Positions 1-7,853 of a stretch of DNA of 64,000 nt are shown piece by piece. Each line of letters begins with the position of its first letter. The stretch's first letter is position 1. The stretch is from Parvularcula sp. (GTDB lineage Bacteria > Pseudomonadota > Alphaproteobacteria > Caulobacterales > Parvularculaceae). The stretch is taken from assembly GCA_002704915.1 (NCBI GenBank), contig PAIP01000032.1, forward strand, positions 1 to 64,000, given 5' to 3'. A program made the position numbers and the translations under genes. The notes below the pieces were generated by a model that saw only the letters and a list, made by a program, of their open reading frames with translations, made no database searches and had not been told where the DNA came from.

Positions 1-622
1 CGATGTAGCCGGCGCCGATCACCTGCGCCACATCGTGAATGGTGGCGCCGAGAAAGACGCCCGACTGCATGTCGGTGAAAGTGAAGAGGTGCGTGATCGA
101 CGGATATGTCACCATGGCGATGGTGGAGAGCGTGGTGACGCCGACGACCGTCAGTATCAGATTTCGCTCGCTCTCCTTCGTTTGCGGCAGAACGGATGCG
201 ATCGCCATCGCCGCCGAGGCGCCGCAAATGGCGACGGCCCCCGCGGACAGTGTTGAATGCGGCGCGGTCAATCCTGCGCTGCGGCCGATCAGAAATCCCG
301 CCCCCATTGTCGTCGTCACCGCCGCGACGACAAGCAGCGCTGTCGCCCAGCCGAGTTCTGCGATTTCAGAAAACGTCACCGACGCGCCGAGCAGAATAAC
401 GCCCAGTTGCAGCACTCGCTTCGAAGCAAACTGGACGCCGGGACGCGTCTTGGCGTCTTCATTCATGAAGTTGAAGGCGATGCCGAACAGGATCGCATAC
501 AGCATAACCGGCCCGCCATAACGCGAAGAGATGAACAACGAGGCGAGCGCCACCGTTACGGCGAGAAGCAAGCCGGGCGCCTGCATTTTCGCCTGATCGG
601 CGATGCGCGTGAATTGGGTCAT
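1..622 (-). CDS. YeiH-family putative sulfate exporter, partial (C-terminus outside window)
   Basis: Reading the minus strand from an ATG at 622 gives 207 residues that stay open to the window edge. The protein is hydrophobic, with several membrane segments. It shows the YeiH/UPF0324 hallmarks: a CGASAA motif near residues 133-138 and the stretch LGATIHDVAQVIGAGY near 191-206. The family is a multi-spanning inner-membrane protein annotated as a putative sulfate exporter; transport has not been widely shown. The start lies 28 bases after the stop of the DUF6356 gene, so the two probably share a transcript divergent from the Lrp-type regulator. An upstream in-frame alternative start cannot be excluded. 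The missing part is the last third or so of the usual length of about 330 residues. Confidence 0.9.
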   Translation of the reverse strand, partial: MTQFTRIADQAKMQAPGLLLAVTVALASLFISSRYGGPVMLYAILFGIAFNFMNEDAKTRPGVQFASKRVLQLGVILLGASVTFSEIAELGWATALLVVAAVTTTMGAGFLIGRSAGLTAPHSTLSAGAVAICGASAAMAIASVLPQTKESERNLILTVVGVTTLSTIAMVTYPSITHLFTFTDMQSGVFLGATIHDVAQVIGAGYI

Positions 623-650
623 CGGCCGGAGCGCCTTTGCGCTGCGAGAT

Positions 651-926
651 CTACTCTGCGGCGTGAAGCGATTGCTTGTCGCGGGCAAGAGTGAGCAGGG
701 CCGCCTCAGAGCCTTTGCGCCGGTCGCGATGGGTCACCATGCGCCGGTGCAGGTCCTCGATGCAGGTGCGTCCGGTGCGCACAAACAGAAACGGAAAAAT
801 CCCATGAAGGAGGCAGGCGAGGCCGGAGAGGATCATTTTCCCCCCGAAACCGAAAGCCATGCCCATATGCTGGAAATAGGTTTCTCCGACGCTGGCCGGA
901 TGTTCGGTAAAGGCTCGCTTGATCAT
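651..926 (-). CDS. DUF6356 family small membrane protein
   Basis: This 91-residue protein begins MIKRAFTEHPASVGETYFQH, which matches the DUF6356 family pattern of a short amphipathic N-terminus with a conserved HPxSVGExYxxH motif. A hydrophobic segment follows at residues 30-50 (MILSGLACLLHGIFPFLFV), then a basic tail. The function of the family is unknown. It is the first gene of a minus-strand pair with the YeiH-type exporter and is divergent from the Lrp-type regulator at 1049, which may control both. Confidence 0.8.
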   Translation of the reverse strand: MIKRAFTEHPASVGETYFQHMGMAFGFGGKMILSGLACLLHGIFPFLFVRTGRTCIEDLHRRMVTHRDRRKGSEAALLTLARDKQSLHAAE

Positions 927-1023
927 GGTGCTTTCAGTTCCCGCTTTAAGGCTGAGATTACGCGCGAACCGGTGAAAAAATATCCTACTAAGGTAAATAG
1001 AAAAACTAATGATTGCGACTTTT

Positions 1024-1049
1024 TTCTAATTCTGCCATTATTATTAGAA
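1024..1049. promoter_or_regulatory. Inverted repeat at the start of the Lrp-type regulator
   Basis: TTCTAAT at 1024-1030 and ATTAGAA at 1043-1049 form an inverted repeat with a 12-base spacer. It lies in an AT-rich stretch between the divergent DUF6356 and Lrp-type genes. The right arm touches the ATG of the regulator. Lrp/AsnC proteins often bind AT-rich dyads upstream of their own gene, so an autoregulatory operator is plausible. No binding consensus was tested. Confidence 0.4.
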
Positions 1050-1507
1050 TGGACCCAACGGATAAAGCCATATTAGCGGCACTGCAACGCGATTCAGCGA
1101 CGCCAGTTAGTGAAATTGCCGAATCGGTCGGGCTTTCCGCGACCCCCTGCTGGCGGCGGATCAAAAAGCTGGAAGACGAAGGGGTGATCCAGCGCCGGGT
1201 GGCGCTCGCGGATCCGGAGGCGCTGGGGCTTTCTCTGACAGCCTTCATTTCGGTCAAAACCGCCCAGCACAACGAAGCCTGGTTGCGTCGGTTCGCGGAG
1301 ACCGTGGGGCGCATTCCGGAAATCGTAGAGGTCCATCGCATGAGCGGGGAGATCGATTATCTGATGAAAGTCGTCGTCCCTGACATGACGCATTACGACC
1401 GGGTTTATAAACGGCTCATTTCGTCCGTTGATTTCTCCGACTTCACGTCCACCTTTTCCATGGAAGTGTTGAAACAGACGACGGAGCTGCCGCTCGATTA
1501 TGTGTGA
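1049..1507 (+). CDS. Lrp/AsnC family transcriptional regulator
   Basis: The protein has 152 residues from the ATG at 1049, whose start MDPTDKAILAAL is the usual Lrp N-terminus. A TTG 36 bases upstream would add a poor extension. A winged helix-turn-helix spans roughly residues 18-50 (EIAESVGLSATPCWRRIKKL), followed by a RAM-type ligand-binding and oligomerisation domain from about 65 (LTAFISVKT, GEIDYLMKVVVPDM). Length and layout are normal for the family. It is divergent from the DUF6356/YeiH pair, the common arrangement for a regulator next to its target exporter. The effector is unknown, though an amino acid or sulfur compound is a reasonable guess. No clear Shine-Dalgarno precedes the ATG. 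Confidence 0.92.
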   Translation: MDPTDKAILAALQRDSATPVSEIAESVGLSATPCWRRIKKLEDEGVIQRRVALADPEALGLSLTAFISVKTAQHNEAWLRRFAETVGRIPEIVEVHRMSGEIDYLMKVVVPDMTHYDRVYKRLISSVDFSDFTSTFSMEVLKQTTELPLDYV

Positions 1508-1547
1508 GCCCGGCGGCTAACGAAAATCTACCGTTCCTGCAGGGCTT

Positions 1548-2348
1548 ATGACCATATTATCAAATATTCGAAACGAGTTTGCCCGGCGCGGCGTTTACCT
1601 GTCGAAGGTGACGCAAGACGATGATCTTATGGCGTTCTTTCGTCTCGTGCGCCCAACTGCGGTGGATAAGCCATTCATTCGCATTGGCGGAGATTTCGAT
1701 GGCGGATATGTGGCGCCAGATGACCTTGAAGGCATAGAAGTCTGCTTCTCGCCGGGAGTTTCGGATATTGCGACGTTCGAAAATGCTCTGGCGGCGCGCG
1801 GCATTCGATCATTTCTTGCAGATTACTCCGTCGAGCAGGCGCCAATCTCCGATCGTATGATCTCGTTTCAAAAGAAATTCCTGGGCGTCAGCGACGATGA
1901 AACTTTTATGCGCCTTGAGACATGGGTTCGCAATAATTCAGTGGACGGCGACCTTATCCTCCAAATGGATATTGAAGGCGCCGAGTACGAAGTGATCCTG
2001 GATACTCCGCGCGATGTTCTGCACCGCTTTCGCATTCTCATTATTGAATTTCACGGGATGGAGCGGCTATTCGACCGCGAGAGTTTTGGGACCATTCGAC
2101 AGGTCTTTAAAAAACTCCTGGAAAGCCACTATATCTGCCATATTCATCCGAATAACGCTGATCCGGCCTGGTCCGTGAGAAATTTCACCGTACCGCGCAC
2201 GCTTGAATTCACGTTCTTAAGGCGTGACAGATCTGCTGTTGGGATGCAGCCTCTCTCTTTTCCTCATGCCCTCGATATGCCCAACATCCCGGACAAAAAG
2301 GATATTGTCTTGCCGGAATGCTGGCATAAGGCGGCGTTAGAGGAATAG
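1548..2348 (+). CDS. FkbM-like methyltransferase domain protein
   Basis: This 266-residue soluble protein has features of the FkbM SAM-dependent methyltransferase family: a glycine-rich GGDFDGGYV stretch near residues 47-55, a CFSPGVSDIATFE segment around 66-78, and the acidic LQMDIEGAEYEV motif around 138-149, which is highly characteristic. Such proteins O-methylate sugars or polyketides and often sit in glycan loci, but no glycan genes are adjacent here. It stands 40 bases downstream of the Lrp-type regulator and convergent with the amidohydrolase. Its codon use looks slightly more AT-rich than its neighbours, so recent acquisition is possible. The substrate is unknown. Confidence 0.75.
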   Translation: MTILSNIRNEFARRGVYLSKVTQDDDLMAFFRLVRPTAVDKPFIRIGGDFDGGYVAPDDLEGIEVCFSPGVSDIATFENALAARGIRSFLADYSVEQAPISDRMISFQKKFLGVSDDETFMRLETWVRNNSVDGDLILQMDIEGAEYEVILDTPRDVLHRFRILIIEFHGMERLFDRESFGTIRQVFKKLLESHYICHIHPNNADPAWSVRNFTVPRTLEFTFLRRDRSAVGMQPLSFPHALDMPNIPDKKDIVLPECWHKAALEE

Positions 2349-2378
2349 ATGTCGGCGTCAACCGGAATGGATTTTTCA

Positions 2379-3689
2379 TTATGGTCTTTTGTAGACAACG
2401 CCTTCCTTCATCACAAAGTCGATGTCTTCAAGCTCGGTGACGTCGGATAAGGGGTCGCCCTCGACGGCGACGAGATCTCCATATTTGCCGGGCGCTATTG
2501 ATCCGAGCACGTCGGATTTGCCGAGATTGTCGGCGCCGGCGACAGTGGCCGCGCGGATCGCCTCCATCGGCGTCATGCCCGCCGAGACGAGCAGCGCGAA
2601 TTCGCGAGCATTCTCGCCATGTTTCGAAACGCCGGTGTCAGTGCCGAAGGCGATCTTGACGCCGCCTTCATGGGCGCGTTTCGCCATGTCATGCATCACC
2701 GGCCCTACCTGCAAGGCTTTTGCGCGTTGCGGCGGCAGCAGGAAGGATGTCGGGTCTTCCGCCCATTCCACGACCGTGGCGCCGGCGAGCAGTGTCGGCA
2801 CAAGATAGGCGCCGGTGCGTTTGAACAACCGGATCGATTCATTGTCCAGATAGGTTCCGTGTTCGATGGAATCGACGCCGGCGCGCAAGGCCGCGTTGAT
2901 GCCGTTGACCCCATGCGCATGGGCCGTGACCTTGCGGCCCATGGCGTGGGCTGAATCCATGATGGCTTTCAGTTCATCGTCGAAAAATTGCTGTTCAAGA
3001 CCGGCCGCCGTGTTGGACAGAACGCCTGCCGTCGCCGTCAGCTTAATATGATCGGCGCCGCGGCGCACCTGCTCGCGCACCGCCTTGCGGCACTCGCCCA
3101 CGCCGTCGCATACGCCCTTTGAATGCAGAAGTTCTGCGATTTCGTCTGTATAGCCTTGCGTGCCGTCGCCATGGCCGCCGGTCACCGAAATGGTCGCGCC
3201 GGACGCGAAGAGGCGCGGGCCCGGAACATCGCCGCGCGCGATGCCGTCTCGCAATGCAAAGATGGCGTCGGAGGAGCCTGCGCCCACATCGCGCACGGTT
3301 GTAAATCCCGCCATCAGTGTTTTCTCGGCAAAGCCGGCGCCGGCAATGGCGAGATCGGCTTCTGACATTTCGACGCGCTGCAGGCGCGCCCGCGGATTGT
3401 TCTCGCTCAAGATATGCACATGGCCGTCGATCAGGCCCGGCATGACGAACATGTTTTTCAGATCATGGACGGCAACCGTGTCGTCTGCGCTTGCTCCAAT
3501 CTCATCCTGGCCGATGAAACCGGCCGCCACGCGCTCGACCATGCCGTCCTTGATAATGACGGTCTGATCTGACCTCGCCTCTTCGCCGGGAAAGGCGAGC
3601 AGACGGCCCGCATGAACAACCGCGTAGTCTGCGGCCTGTGCGCCGGCGGGCAGGCAAAAGAGAGCCGCAAGAAGAAACAAACGCGTCAT
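2379..3689 (-). CDS. Secreted metal-dependent amidohydrolase
   Basis: This 436-residue protein has a cleavable signal peptide (about residues 1-19, ending AQA). The amidohydrolase superfamily metal site is visible: HVH near 90-92 after GLIDG, a candidate carbamylated lysine in HIKLTATAGV near 216, HAHG near 257-260, EHG near 276-278 and GTDTG near 349-353. The layout matches imidazolonepropionase-like or prolidase-like amidohydrolases that are exported and act on dipeptides or related amides. It is followed on the same strand by no close partner, and the upstream gene on this strand is the retropepsin-like protein 30 bases away, so the two may be cotranscribed. The exact substrate cannot be read from sequence. 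Confidence 0.88.
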   Translation of the reverse strand: MTRLFLLAALFCLPAGAQAADYAVVHAGRLLAFPGEEARSDQTVIIKDGMVERVAAGFIGQDEIGASADDTVAVHDLKNMFVMPGLIDGHVHILSENNPRARLQRVEMSEADLAIAGAGFAEKTLMAGFTTVRDVGAGSSDAIFALRDGIARGDVPGPRLFASGATISVTGGHGDGTQGYTDEIAELLHSKGVCDGVGECRKAVREQVRRGADHIKLTATAGVLSNTAAGLEQQFFDDELKAIMDSAHAMGRKVTAHAHGVNGINAALRAGVDSIEHGTYLDNESIRLFKRTGAYLVPTLLAGATVVEWAEDPTSFLLPPQRAKALQVGPVMHDMAKRAHEGGVKIAFGTDTGVSKHGENAREFALLVSAGMTPMEAIRAATVAGADNLGKSDVLGSIAPGKYGDLVAVEGDPLSDVTELEDIDFVMKEGVVYKRP

Positions 3690-3719
3690 AGGATACTCCC
3701 GAAAGATGGATGATCCGCC

Positions 3720-4700
3720 TTAGCGGCCGGAGGGGCCAATGTAAAATCGCTCGTTTTCAAAGTCGAAAATAAAGCTTCGTTCTGTGAACAGGTCCATGCC
3801 CGCCAGGCAAAAAGGCTTGCTGCTCGCATTCAAAGCTTCAAAGATTTCTGCGTCATAGACAATAACTACCTTGTTGCGCCAGGTGGCGCCGCCAATCTTC
3901 AGTCTGGACATATTGACCGCGACGGCCGTGTCGGAATCATCGAAAATGTCATTGACCCGGGAAGCGGTGGTGGAGCTTCGCCGCCCGAAGCTGTTTATGT
4001 AGAGGCCGCCCTGTAATTGCTGCAACGCCTCACGATTGAAGATCGTGCCGGAGGCGCCAAGATCGAGAACGCAGGGAATATCGAGACCACGGATGCGAAT
4101 GTTCACCGTATGAAGCGGCGTATCCTGATCGGCGATGTGTAGGGGCCGCAATGCCGTTCGGCTCCATCCGGAATGACGGCGGTCGGGTTTGGCGCTTCGC
4201 GAATAGAATTCGAGCCGCCTGCGATCGGCGTCTACCAGGACGGTGTGGCGTGTCAGAAGATCAAGACCGATCACGCCCTGAGGCGGCGTGTTTGGCGGCG
4301 CCCAGTCCGGAAGAATGACGCCCGTATGGTTTTCAAGCTTCAGGCGCCCGACGCTGATTTTCCCCAGAAGATAGGCTGGCAGGGCCTTCGCGCTCGCAAG
4401 CCCCAGAATGCGTATGGGGCCGCGATTGGCAGGCTGGAAATCCTGGCCTTCCGCAAGATTGGCGAAGACGGAGGTGATCGTGGCGCCGGAATCGACGATG
4501 AAATCGTGGGGGCCGTCGTCATTGACGCTCGCATTGACGGTTATCCAGCCCTGATAATCGAGCCGATAAGGAACCCACTCGACGGGATCGTAATCTGAAA
4601 GAGGGTGCGCTTCAGCGCCTTGGAGCAGGTTGAAGAACATGCAGGCGAGGATGCTGACCATCGTCGCCGCCGCCCTCGAAGTTCTTTTCGGTTCGTCCAC
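3720..4700 (-). CDS. Retropepsin-like aspartyl protease family protein
   Basis: This 326-residue protein has a hydrophobic N-terminal segment at about residues 12-30 (signal peptide or anchor). It carries two related halves. The first has the catalytic-type motif VDSGATIT with Asp near 70. The second has LDLGASGTIF with Asp near 213. The tandem arrangement fits bacterial aspartyl protease families (retropepsin-like) that fold as two lobes in one chain. In the second lobe Leu replaces Ser/Thr after the Asp, so its activity is uncertain. It lies upstream of the secreted amidohydrolase, suggesting an extracytoplasmic peptide-processing pair, which is inference. Confidence 0.8.
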   Translation of the reverse strand: MDEPKRTSRAAATMVSILACMFFNLLQGAEAHPLSDYDPVEWVPYRLDYQGWITVNASVNDDGPHDFIVDSGATITSVFANLAEGQDFQPANRGPIRILGLASAKALPAYLLGKISVGRLKLENHTGVILPDWAPPNTPPQGVIGLDLLTRHTVLVDADRRRLEFYSRSAKPDRRHSGWSRTALRPLHIADQDTPLHTVNIRIRGLDIPCVLDLGASGTIFNREALQQLQGGLYINSFGRRSSTTASRVNDIFDDSDTAVAVNMSRLKIGGATWRNKVVIVYDAEIFEALNASSKPFCLAGMDLFTERSFIFDFENERFYIGPSGR

Positions 4701-4830
4701 TAACTGCGCTCCGTCCTCATTATGCGGGATGAATGCGCGCCCCGGCGAATGCTACCTAGCTCTCCGACGCTTGTCACGGCGCGGCCGCAAGCCCCATAAT
4801 GAAGGGGAAACAGGGTGAAAGGAGTTGCAG

Positions 4831-4932
4831 GTGTTGCATATTGTGAAACGGCTGCCGCCGCGGGTTCAGGCGGTCTTGTTCGCGCTCTCTGCGGCGGCGC
4901 TCGCTGGCGGGATCCTTCTCCTGGTAAAATAA
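4831..4932 (+). CDS. Short membrane peptide (33 residues), GTG start
   Basis: A GTG at 4831 preceded by AAAGGAG at 4818-4824 (6-base spacing) opens a 33-codon reading frame. It encodes a basic N-terminus (VKRLPPRVQ) followed by one hydrophobic helix rich in Ala, Leu and Gly (VLFALSAAALAGGILLL) and ends VK. This is the build of a small single-span inner-membrane protein with a cytoplasmic N-terminus. It sits alone between the retropepsin-like gene (divergent) and the promoter of rpmI-rplT. I do not recognise the family. The strong ribosome-binding site is the main argument that it is real. Confidence 0.55.
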   Translation: MLHIVKRLPPRVQAVLFALSAAALAGGILLLVK

Positions 4933-4942
4933 GGAAAATCCC

Positions 4943-4970
4943 TTGCCATCCCGGGCTCTTCGGCTATAAC
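4943..4970 (+). promoter_or_regulatory. Putative sigma-70 promoter and leader of rpmI-rplT
   Basis: TTGCCA at 4943-4948 and TATAAC at 4965-4970 are separated by 16 bases and lie about 90 bases before rpmI. The resulting leader of about 80 bases contains a short hairpin, GTCC-GAAA-GGAC, at 5028-5039 just before the ribosome-binding region. In many bacteria ribosomal protein L20 represses this operon through its leader, but whether this hairpin takes part is not known. Confidence 0.5.
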
Positions 4971-5057
4971 CCGCGCCTTCTCACCGGTCGCCGGGCCATA
5001 TGGCATGCCTTGGCGGTCTTGTTGCGCGTCCGAAAGGACCCTTAAAGGAAAAGCAAA

Positions 5058-5258
5058 ATGCCCAAACTGAAGACCAAATCAGGCGCCAAAAAGCGCTTCA
5101 AGATGACCGCCTCCGGGAAGGTCAAGGCCGGCGTCTCCGGCAAACGTCACGGCATGATCAAGCGTACGCCCAAGCAAATCCGCCAGAACCGCGGCATGGA
5201 TGTGCTTGCGGACGCCGACGCGAAAATCGTCAAGAAATACATGCCCTACGCGCGCTAA
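5058..5258 (+). CDS. rpmI: 50S ribosomal protein L35
   Basis: This 66-residue basic protein starts [17 protein letters not shown] and ends in YMPYAR, the standard L35 signature and length. It is a component of the large ribosomal subunit. It is preceded by an AAAGGA ribosome-binding site and followed 12 bases later by rplT, the universal rpmI-rplT pair. infC, which often precedes it, is not present here, so the operon starts with rpmI. Confidence 0.98.
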   Translation: MPKLKTKSGAKKRFKMTASGKVKAGVSGKRHGMIKRTPKQIRQNRGMDVLADADAKIVKKYMPYAR

Positions 5259-5270
5259 GGAGATTTCCAT

Positions 5271-5627
5271 ATGTCACGTGTGAAAAGAGGCGTCACCGCC
5301 CACGCCCGCCACAAGAAAATCATCGGCAAAGCCAAAGGCTATTACGGCCGCCGGAAAAACACCTTCCGCGTCGCCAATCAGGCCGTGGAAAAGGCCGGCC
5401 AGTATGCTTATCGCGACCGCCGCGCAAGAAAGCGCAATTTCCGCTCTTTGTGGATCCAGCGCATCAATGCGGCCTGCCGCGAACTCGATTTCACCTATGC
5501 CCGCTTCATTGACGGCCTGACCAAGGCCGGCGTCGAGGTGGATCGCAAGGTGCTGGCCGACATCGCCGTTCATGAGCCGGAAGCCTTTAAGGCGCTGGCC
5601 GACAAGGCGAAAGCGGCCCTCGCGTAA
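5271..5627 (+). CDS. rplT: 50S ribosomal protein L20
   Basis: This 118-residue protein starts [18 protein letters not shown] and contains [19 protein letters not shown], both diagnostic of L20. L20 binds 23S rRNA early in assembly of the large subunit and in many bacteria represses its own operon. Length is normal. It is the second gene of the rpmI-rplT operon and is followed by a clear intrinsic terminator at 5655-5690, so the operon ends here. Confidence 0.98.
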   Translation: MSRVKRGVTAHARHKKIIGKAKGYYGRRKNTFRVANQAVEKAGQYAYRDRRARKRNFRSLWIQRINAACRELDFTYARFIDGLTKAGVEVDRKVLADIAVHEPEAFKALADKAKAALA

Positions 5628-5654
5628 CAACCTTTTCGCGATAAAAACGACTCT

Positions 5655-5690
5655 GAAAGGCGCTTGGTTCCCAGGCGCCTTTCTCTTTTG
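5655..5690 (+). terminator. Intrinsic terminator of rpmI-rplT
   Basis: GAAAGGCGC at 5655-5663 pairs with GCGCCTTTC at 5675-5683, extended inward by two further pairs, and is followed by a T-rich stretch (TCTTTTGG). It lies 28 bases after the rplT stop codon. Confidence 0.85.
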
Positions 5691-5845
5691 GTTGGGTCGA
5701 ATTTCATATAAACTGTACGCAACACATACAAAATGCTTGACTGAATGAGCGAGCATGATATTCATTGTGCGTCGCAGCATTGTTGTGATCAATAACAAAA
5801 GGAGACGCCCGGGCTTTCGCTAACCTATTGAAAAGGATAATCGAA

Positions 5846-6160
5846 ATGATCCGGACCCTTGCTATCGCCGCCTCTGTTTTTGCTGTCGCTCAGTCGGCGG
5901 CCTCCGCCGCCGAAATGGTGGTCGAATACGACCGCACCCGTCTCAATGACGCCGCCTATGTGGAAGAGCTGTATGCAGAGCTCGAATCCGCCGCCAAATC
6001 CGTCTGCAAGAAGGAGCTGGCCGGTTCCCCAATCATCGTCTCTACGATGAGAAGCTGCATAGAGACGACGCTTGCGGAAAGCGTTGAAAAGATTGGCGCC
6101 CCGCTTTTGACCGCCTATGCCGATGGCGCGGAAATCCAGCAACTGGCCTCGACCCAGTAA
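5846..6160 (+). CDS. UrcA family protein
   Basis: The protein has 104 residues from the ATG at 5846, chosen because AAAAGGA sits 8 bases upstream; a TTG 18 bases earlier is less likely. A signal peptide covers about residues 1-22 (ending ASA-AE). The mature part, with VVEYDRTRLNDAAYVEELYAELESAAKSVC and a second Cys in MRSCIETTL, matches the UrcA family of small secreted proteins with two conserved cysteines, common in Caulobacterales and Sphingomonadales. Function is unknown. It is flanked by terminators on both sides, so it is monocistronic. Confidence 0.8.
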   Translation: MIRTLAIAASVFAVAQSAASAAEMVVEYDRTRLNDAAYVEELYAELESAAKSVCKKELAGSPIIVSTMRSCIETTLAESVEKIGAPLLTAYADGAEIQQLASTQ

Positions 6161-6193
6161 GCTGACGCCTTCTCTCACCGGACCAAGCCATGA

Positions 6194-6227
6194 AGCGGGC
6201 CCTCGACAAGAGGGCCCGCTCTTTATA
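6194..6227 (+). terminator. Intrinsic terminator after the UrcA gene
   Basis: AGCGGGCCCTC at 6194-6204 and GAGGGCCCGCT at 6210-6220 form a perfect 11-bp stem with a 5-base loop, followed by CTTTATAT. Confidence 0.85.
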
Positions 6228-6244
6228 TGGAGAGATCGCAAGCA

Positions 6245-6357
6245 GTCAGGATCCGCTTTCATGCCGAAATTTGAGTTCTTTTTTGGGAGCGCTCATTGAA
6301 CGGGTGACCGAAGCGGCGTCTGCCGATAAGCGTCATCCGAGGATGGCGCTTTTTTTG
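6245..6357 (+). promoter_or_regulatory. Phenylalanine attenuator of the pheS-pheT operon
   Basis: The stretch holds a Phe-rich leader peptide (6261-6299) and two mutually exclusive hairpins. The terminator is AGCGTCATC (6329-6337) paired with GATGGCGCT (6342-6350), a CGAG loop, and a run of seven T (6350-6356). The antiterminator is CGGGTGAC (6301-6308) paired with GTCATCCG (6332-6339), which removes the 5' arm of the terminator. A ribosome stalled on the Phe codons (6270-6284) would leave 6301-6308 free and allow readthrough. One that reaches the stop codon at 6297-6299 would cover it and permit termination. A possible bulged stem with 6246-6255 may complete the 1:2 pairing. The mechanism is known from E. 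coli pheM-pheST; here it is inferred from sequence. Confidence 0.82.
6261..6299 (+). CDS. Phe-rich leader peptide of the phe operon
   Basis: A 12-residue open frame reads MPKFEFFFGSAH and then a TGA. Four of twelve residues are Phe, three of them consecutive. AGGA at 6248-6251 can serve as ribosome-binding site 9 bases before the ATG. The peptide is not expected to act as a protein; its translation senses charged tRNA-Phe. It plays the role of PheM in enterobacteria, although the sequences are unrelated beyond the Phe codons. Confidence 0.82.
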   Translation: MPKFEFFFGSAH

Positions 6358-6382
6358 TTTTAGCGACGGGAGACCGGACCCC

Positions 6383-7459
6383 ATGTCCGACATTGAAAAT
6401 CTGGAGCGCGATCTTCTCGCCAAAATCACCGCCGCTGAAACCGGCGCGGCGCTTGAAGACGTGCGCGTCGCCGCACTCGGCAAAAAGGGCGTCGTTTCCG
6501 AGCGGATGAAAACGCTCGGCAAGATGAGCCCGGAAGAGCGCAAGGAAATGGGACCGGCGCTCAACGGCCTGAAATCCCGTATCGCCGATGCGATCGAGGC
6601 GAAGAAAACCGAGCTTGAAGAGGCGGCGCTCAATGCGCGGCTGGCCTCGGAAAAAATCGACGTCACGCTGCCGATCCGCCCAGAACCGAAAGGCAAGATT
6701 CACCCCGTCAGTCAGGTGACGGAAGAAATCATTGCGATCTTCTCCGCCATGGGATTCGACGTCGCTGAAGGCCCGGACATCGAAGACGATTTTCATAACT
6801 TCACGGCGCTGAACTTCCCGCCCGACCACCCGGCGCGGGAGATGCATGACACGTTCTTCTTCGAGCCGAAGGAGGACGGCAGCCGCATGCTGCTCAGGAC
6901 GCATACCTCGCCGGTGCAGATCCGCACGATGATGAGCCAGAAACCGCCGATCCGGATCATCATTCCGGGCCGCACCTTCCGCTGTGACTCGGATCAGACT
7001 CACACGCCCATGTTTCACCAGGTCGAAGGCCTCGTCATCGACAAGGAAACCCATATGGGTCATCTGAAAGGCACGCTCGAGGCCTTCGTCAAAACCTTTT
7101 TCGAGATTAGCGATGTGAAAACACGCTTCCGGCCGCATTTCTTTCCGTTCACGGAGCCTTCGGCGGAAATGGACGTGCAGTATGAGCGAGTCGGAAATGA
7201 AGTGCGTTTCGGCCAGGGCGACAAATGGATGGAGATTCTCGGCTGCGGCATGGTGCATCCGAATGTGCTCCGCAATTGCGGCCTCGACCCGGATGAATAT
7301 CAGGGCTTCGCCTGGGGCATGGGCGTCGACCGCCTCGCCATGCTGAAATACGGCATTCCCGATTTGCGCGATTTCTTCGCCGCCGATGCGCGCTGGCTCG
7401 AGCATTACGGATTCGACGCCGCCGACCAGCCGAGCCTCTGGGCGGGATTGAGCAAATAG
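6383..7459 (+). CDS. pheS: Phenylalanine--tRNA ligase alpha subunit
   Basis: This 358-residue protein has the usual PheS layout: an N-terminal coiled coil (about 1-90) that binds tRNA, then the class II catalytic core with motif 2 ([21 protein letters not shown], about 195-215) and motif 3 ([20 protein letters not shown], about 312-331). It charges tRNA-Phe together with PheT as an alpha2-beta2 enzyme in the cytoplasm. It follows the attenuator hairpin by 26 bases and is the first gene of a four-gene operon. Unusually, pheT does not follow directly: two other genes lie between. Confidence 0.98.
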   Translation: MSDIENLERDLLAKITAAETGAALEDVRVAALGKKGVVSERMKTLGKMSPEERKEMGPALNGLKSRIADAIEAKKTELEEAALNARLASEKIDVTLPIRPEPKGKIHPVSQVTEEIIAIFSAMGFDVAEGPDIEDDFHNFTALNFPPDHPAREMHDTFFFEPKEDGSRMLLRTHTSPVQIRTMMSQKPPIRIIIPGRTFRCDSDQTHTPMFHQVEGLVIDKETHMGHLKGTLEAFVKTFFEISDVKTRFRPHFFPFTEPSAEMDVQYERVGNEVRFGQGDKWMEILGCGMVHPNVLRNCGLDPDEYQGFAWGMGVDRLAMLKYGIPDLRDFFAADARWLEHYGFDAADQPSLWAGLSK

Positions 7460-7469
7460 GAGGCTTCAC

Positions 7470-7853
7470 ATGACCTACTACATCGCGAAAACCGTTTCCG
7501 GCGGCTTTGACGACGTGATCGCACGCGTGACGGAAGCGCTGAAAGCCGAAGGCTTCGGCGTGCTCACCGATATCGATGTCGCTGCGACCATGAAGAAGAA
7601 GCTAGACGTGGATTTCCGGCCCTATCGCATTCTTGGCGCCTGCAACCCGCAAATGGCGCTTAAAGCGCTGACCGCTGAGAGCAAGATTGGCGTCATGCTT
7701 CCCTGCAACGTGATAGTTCAGCAAACGGATGATGGCGTTGAAGTCGCTGCGGTCGACCCTGTCGCTTCCATGCAGGCGGTTGATAATCCCGGCCTCGCCG
7801 AAATCGCCGGCCCCGTTAAAGACGCGCTGAAAAGGGTTGTTGAGGCGCTCTGA
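7470..7853 (+). CDS. DUF302 domain protein inside the phe operon
   Basis: This 127-residue cytoplasmic protein matches the DUF302 pattern: an N-terminal segment MTYYIAKTVSGGFDDVIARVTEALKAEGFGVLTDIDV, then YRILGACNPQMALKAL and GVMLPCNVIVQQ with two conserved cysteines near residues 58 and 79. The family is a small alpha/beta fold of unknown function, sometimes linked to metal or redox stress. It starts 10 bases after pheS and its stop overlaps the next start by one base (TGATG), so it is translated with the phe operon. Placement inside the operon is unusual. Confidence 0.88.
   Translation: MTYYIAKTVSGGFDDVIARVTEALKAEGFGVLTDIDVAATMKKKLDVDFRPYRILGACNPQMALKALTAESKIGVMLPCNVIVQQTDDGVEVAAVDPVASMQAVDNPGLAEIAGPVKDALKRVVEAL

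Noticed and set aside
5737-5765. Possible promoter of the UrcA gene (TTGACT with ATTCAT, 17 bases apart)
   Set aside because: The -10 box matches the consensus at only three positions; the evidence is too weak to list.
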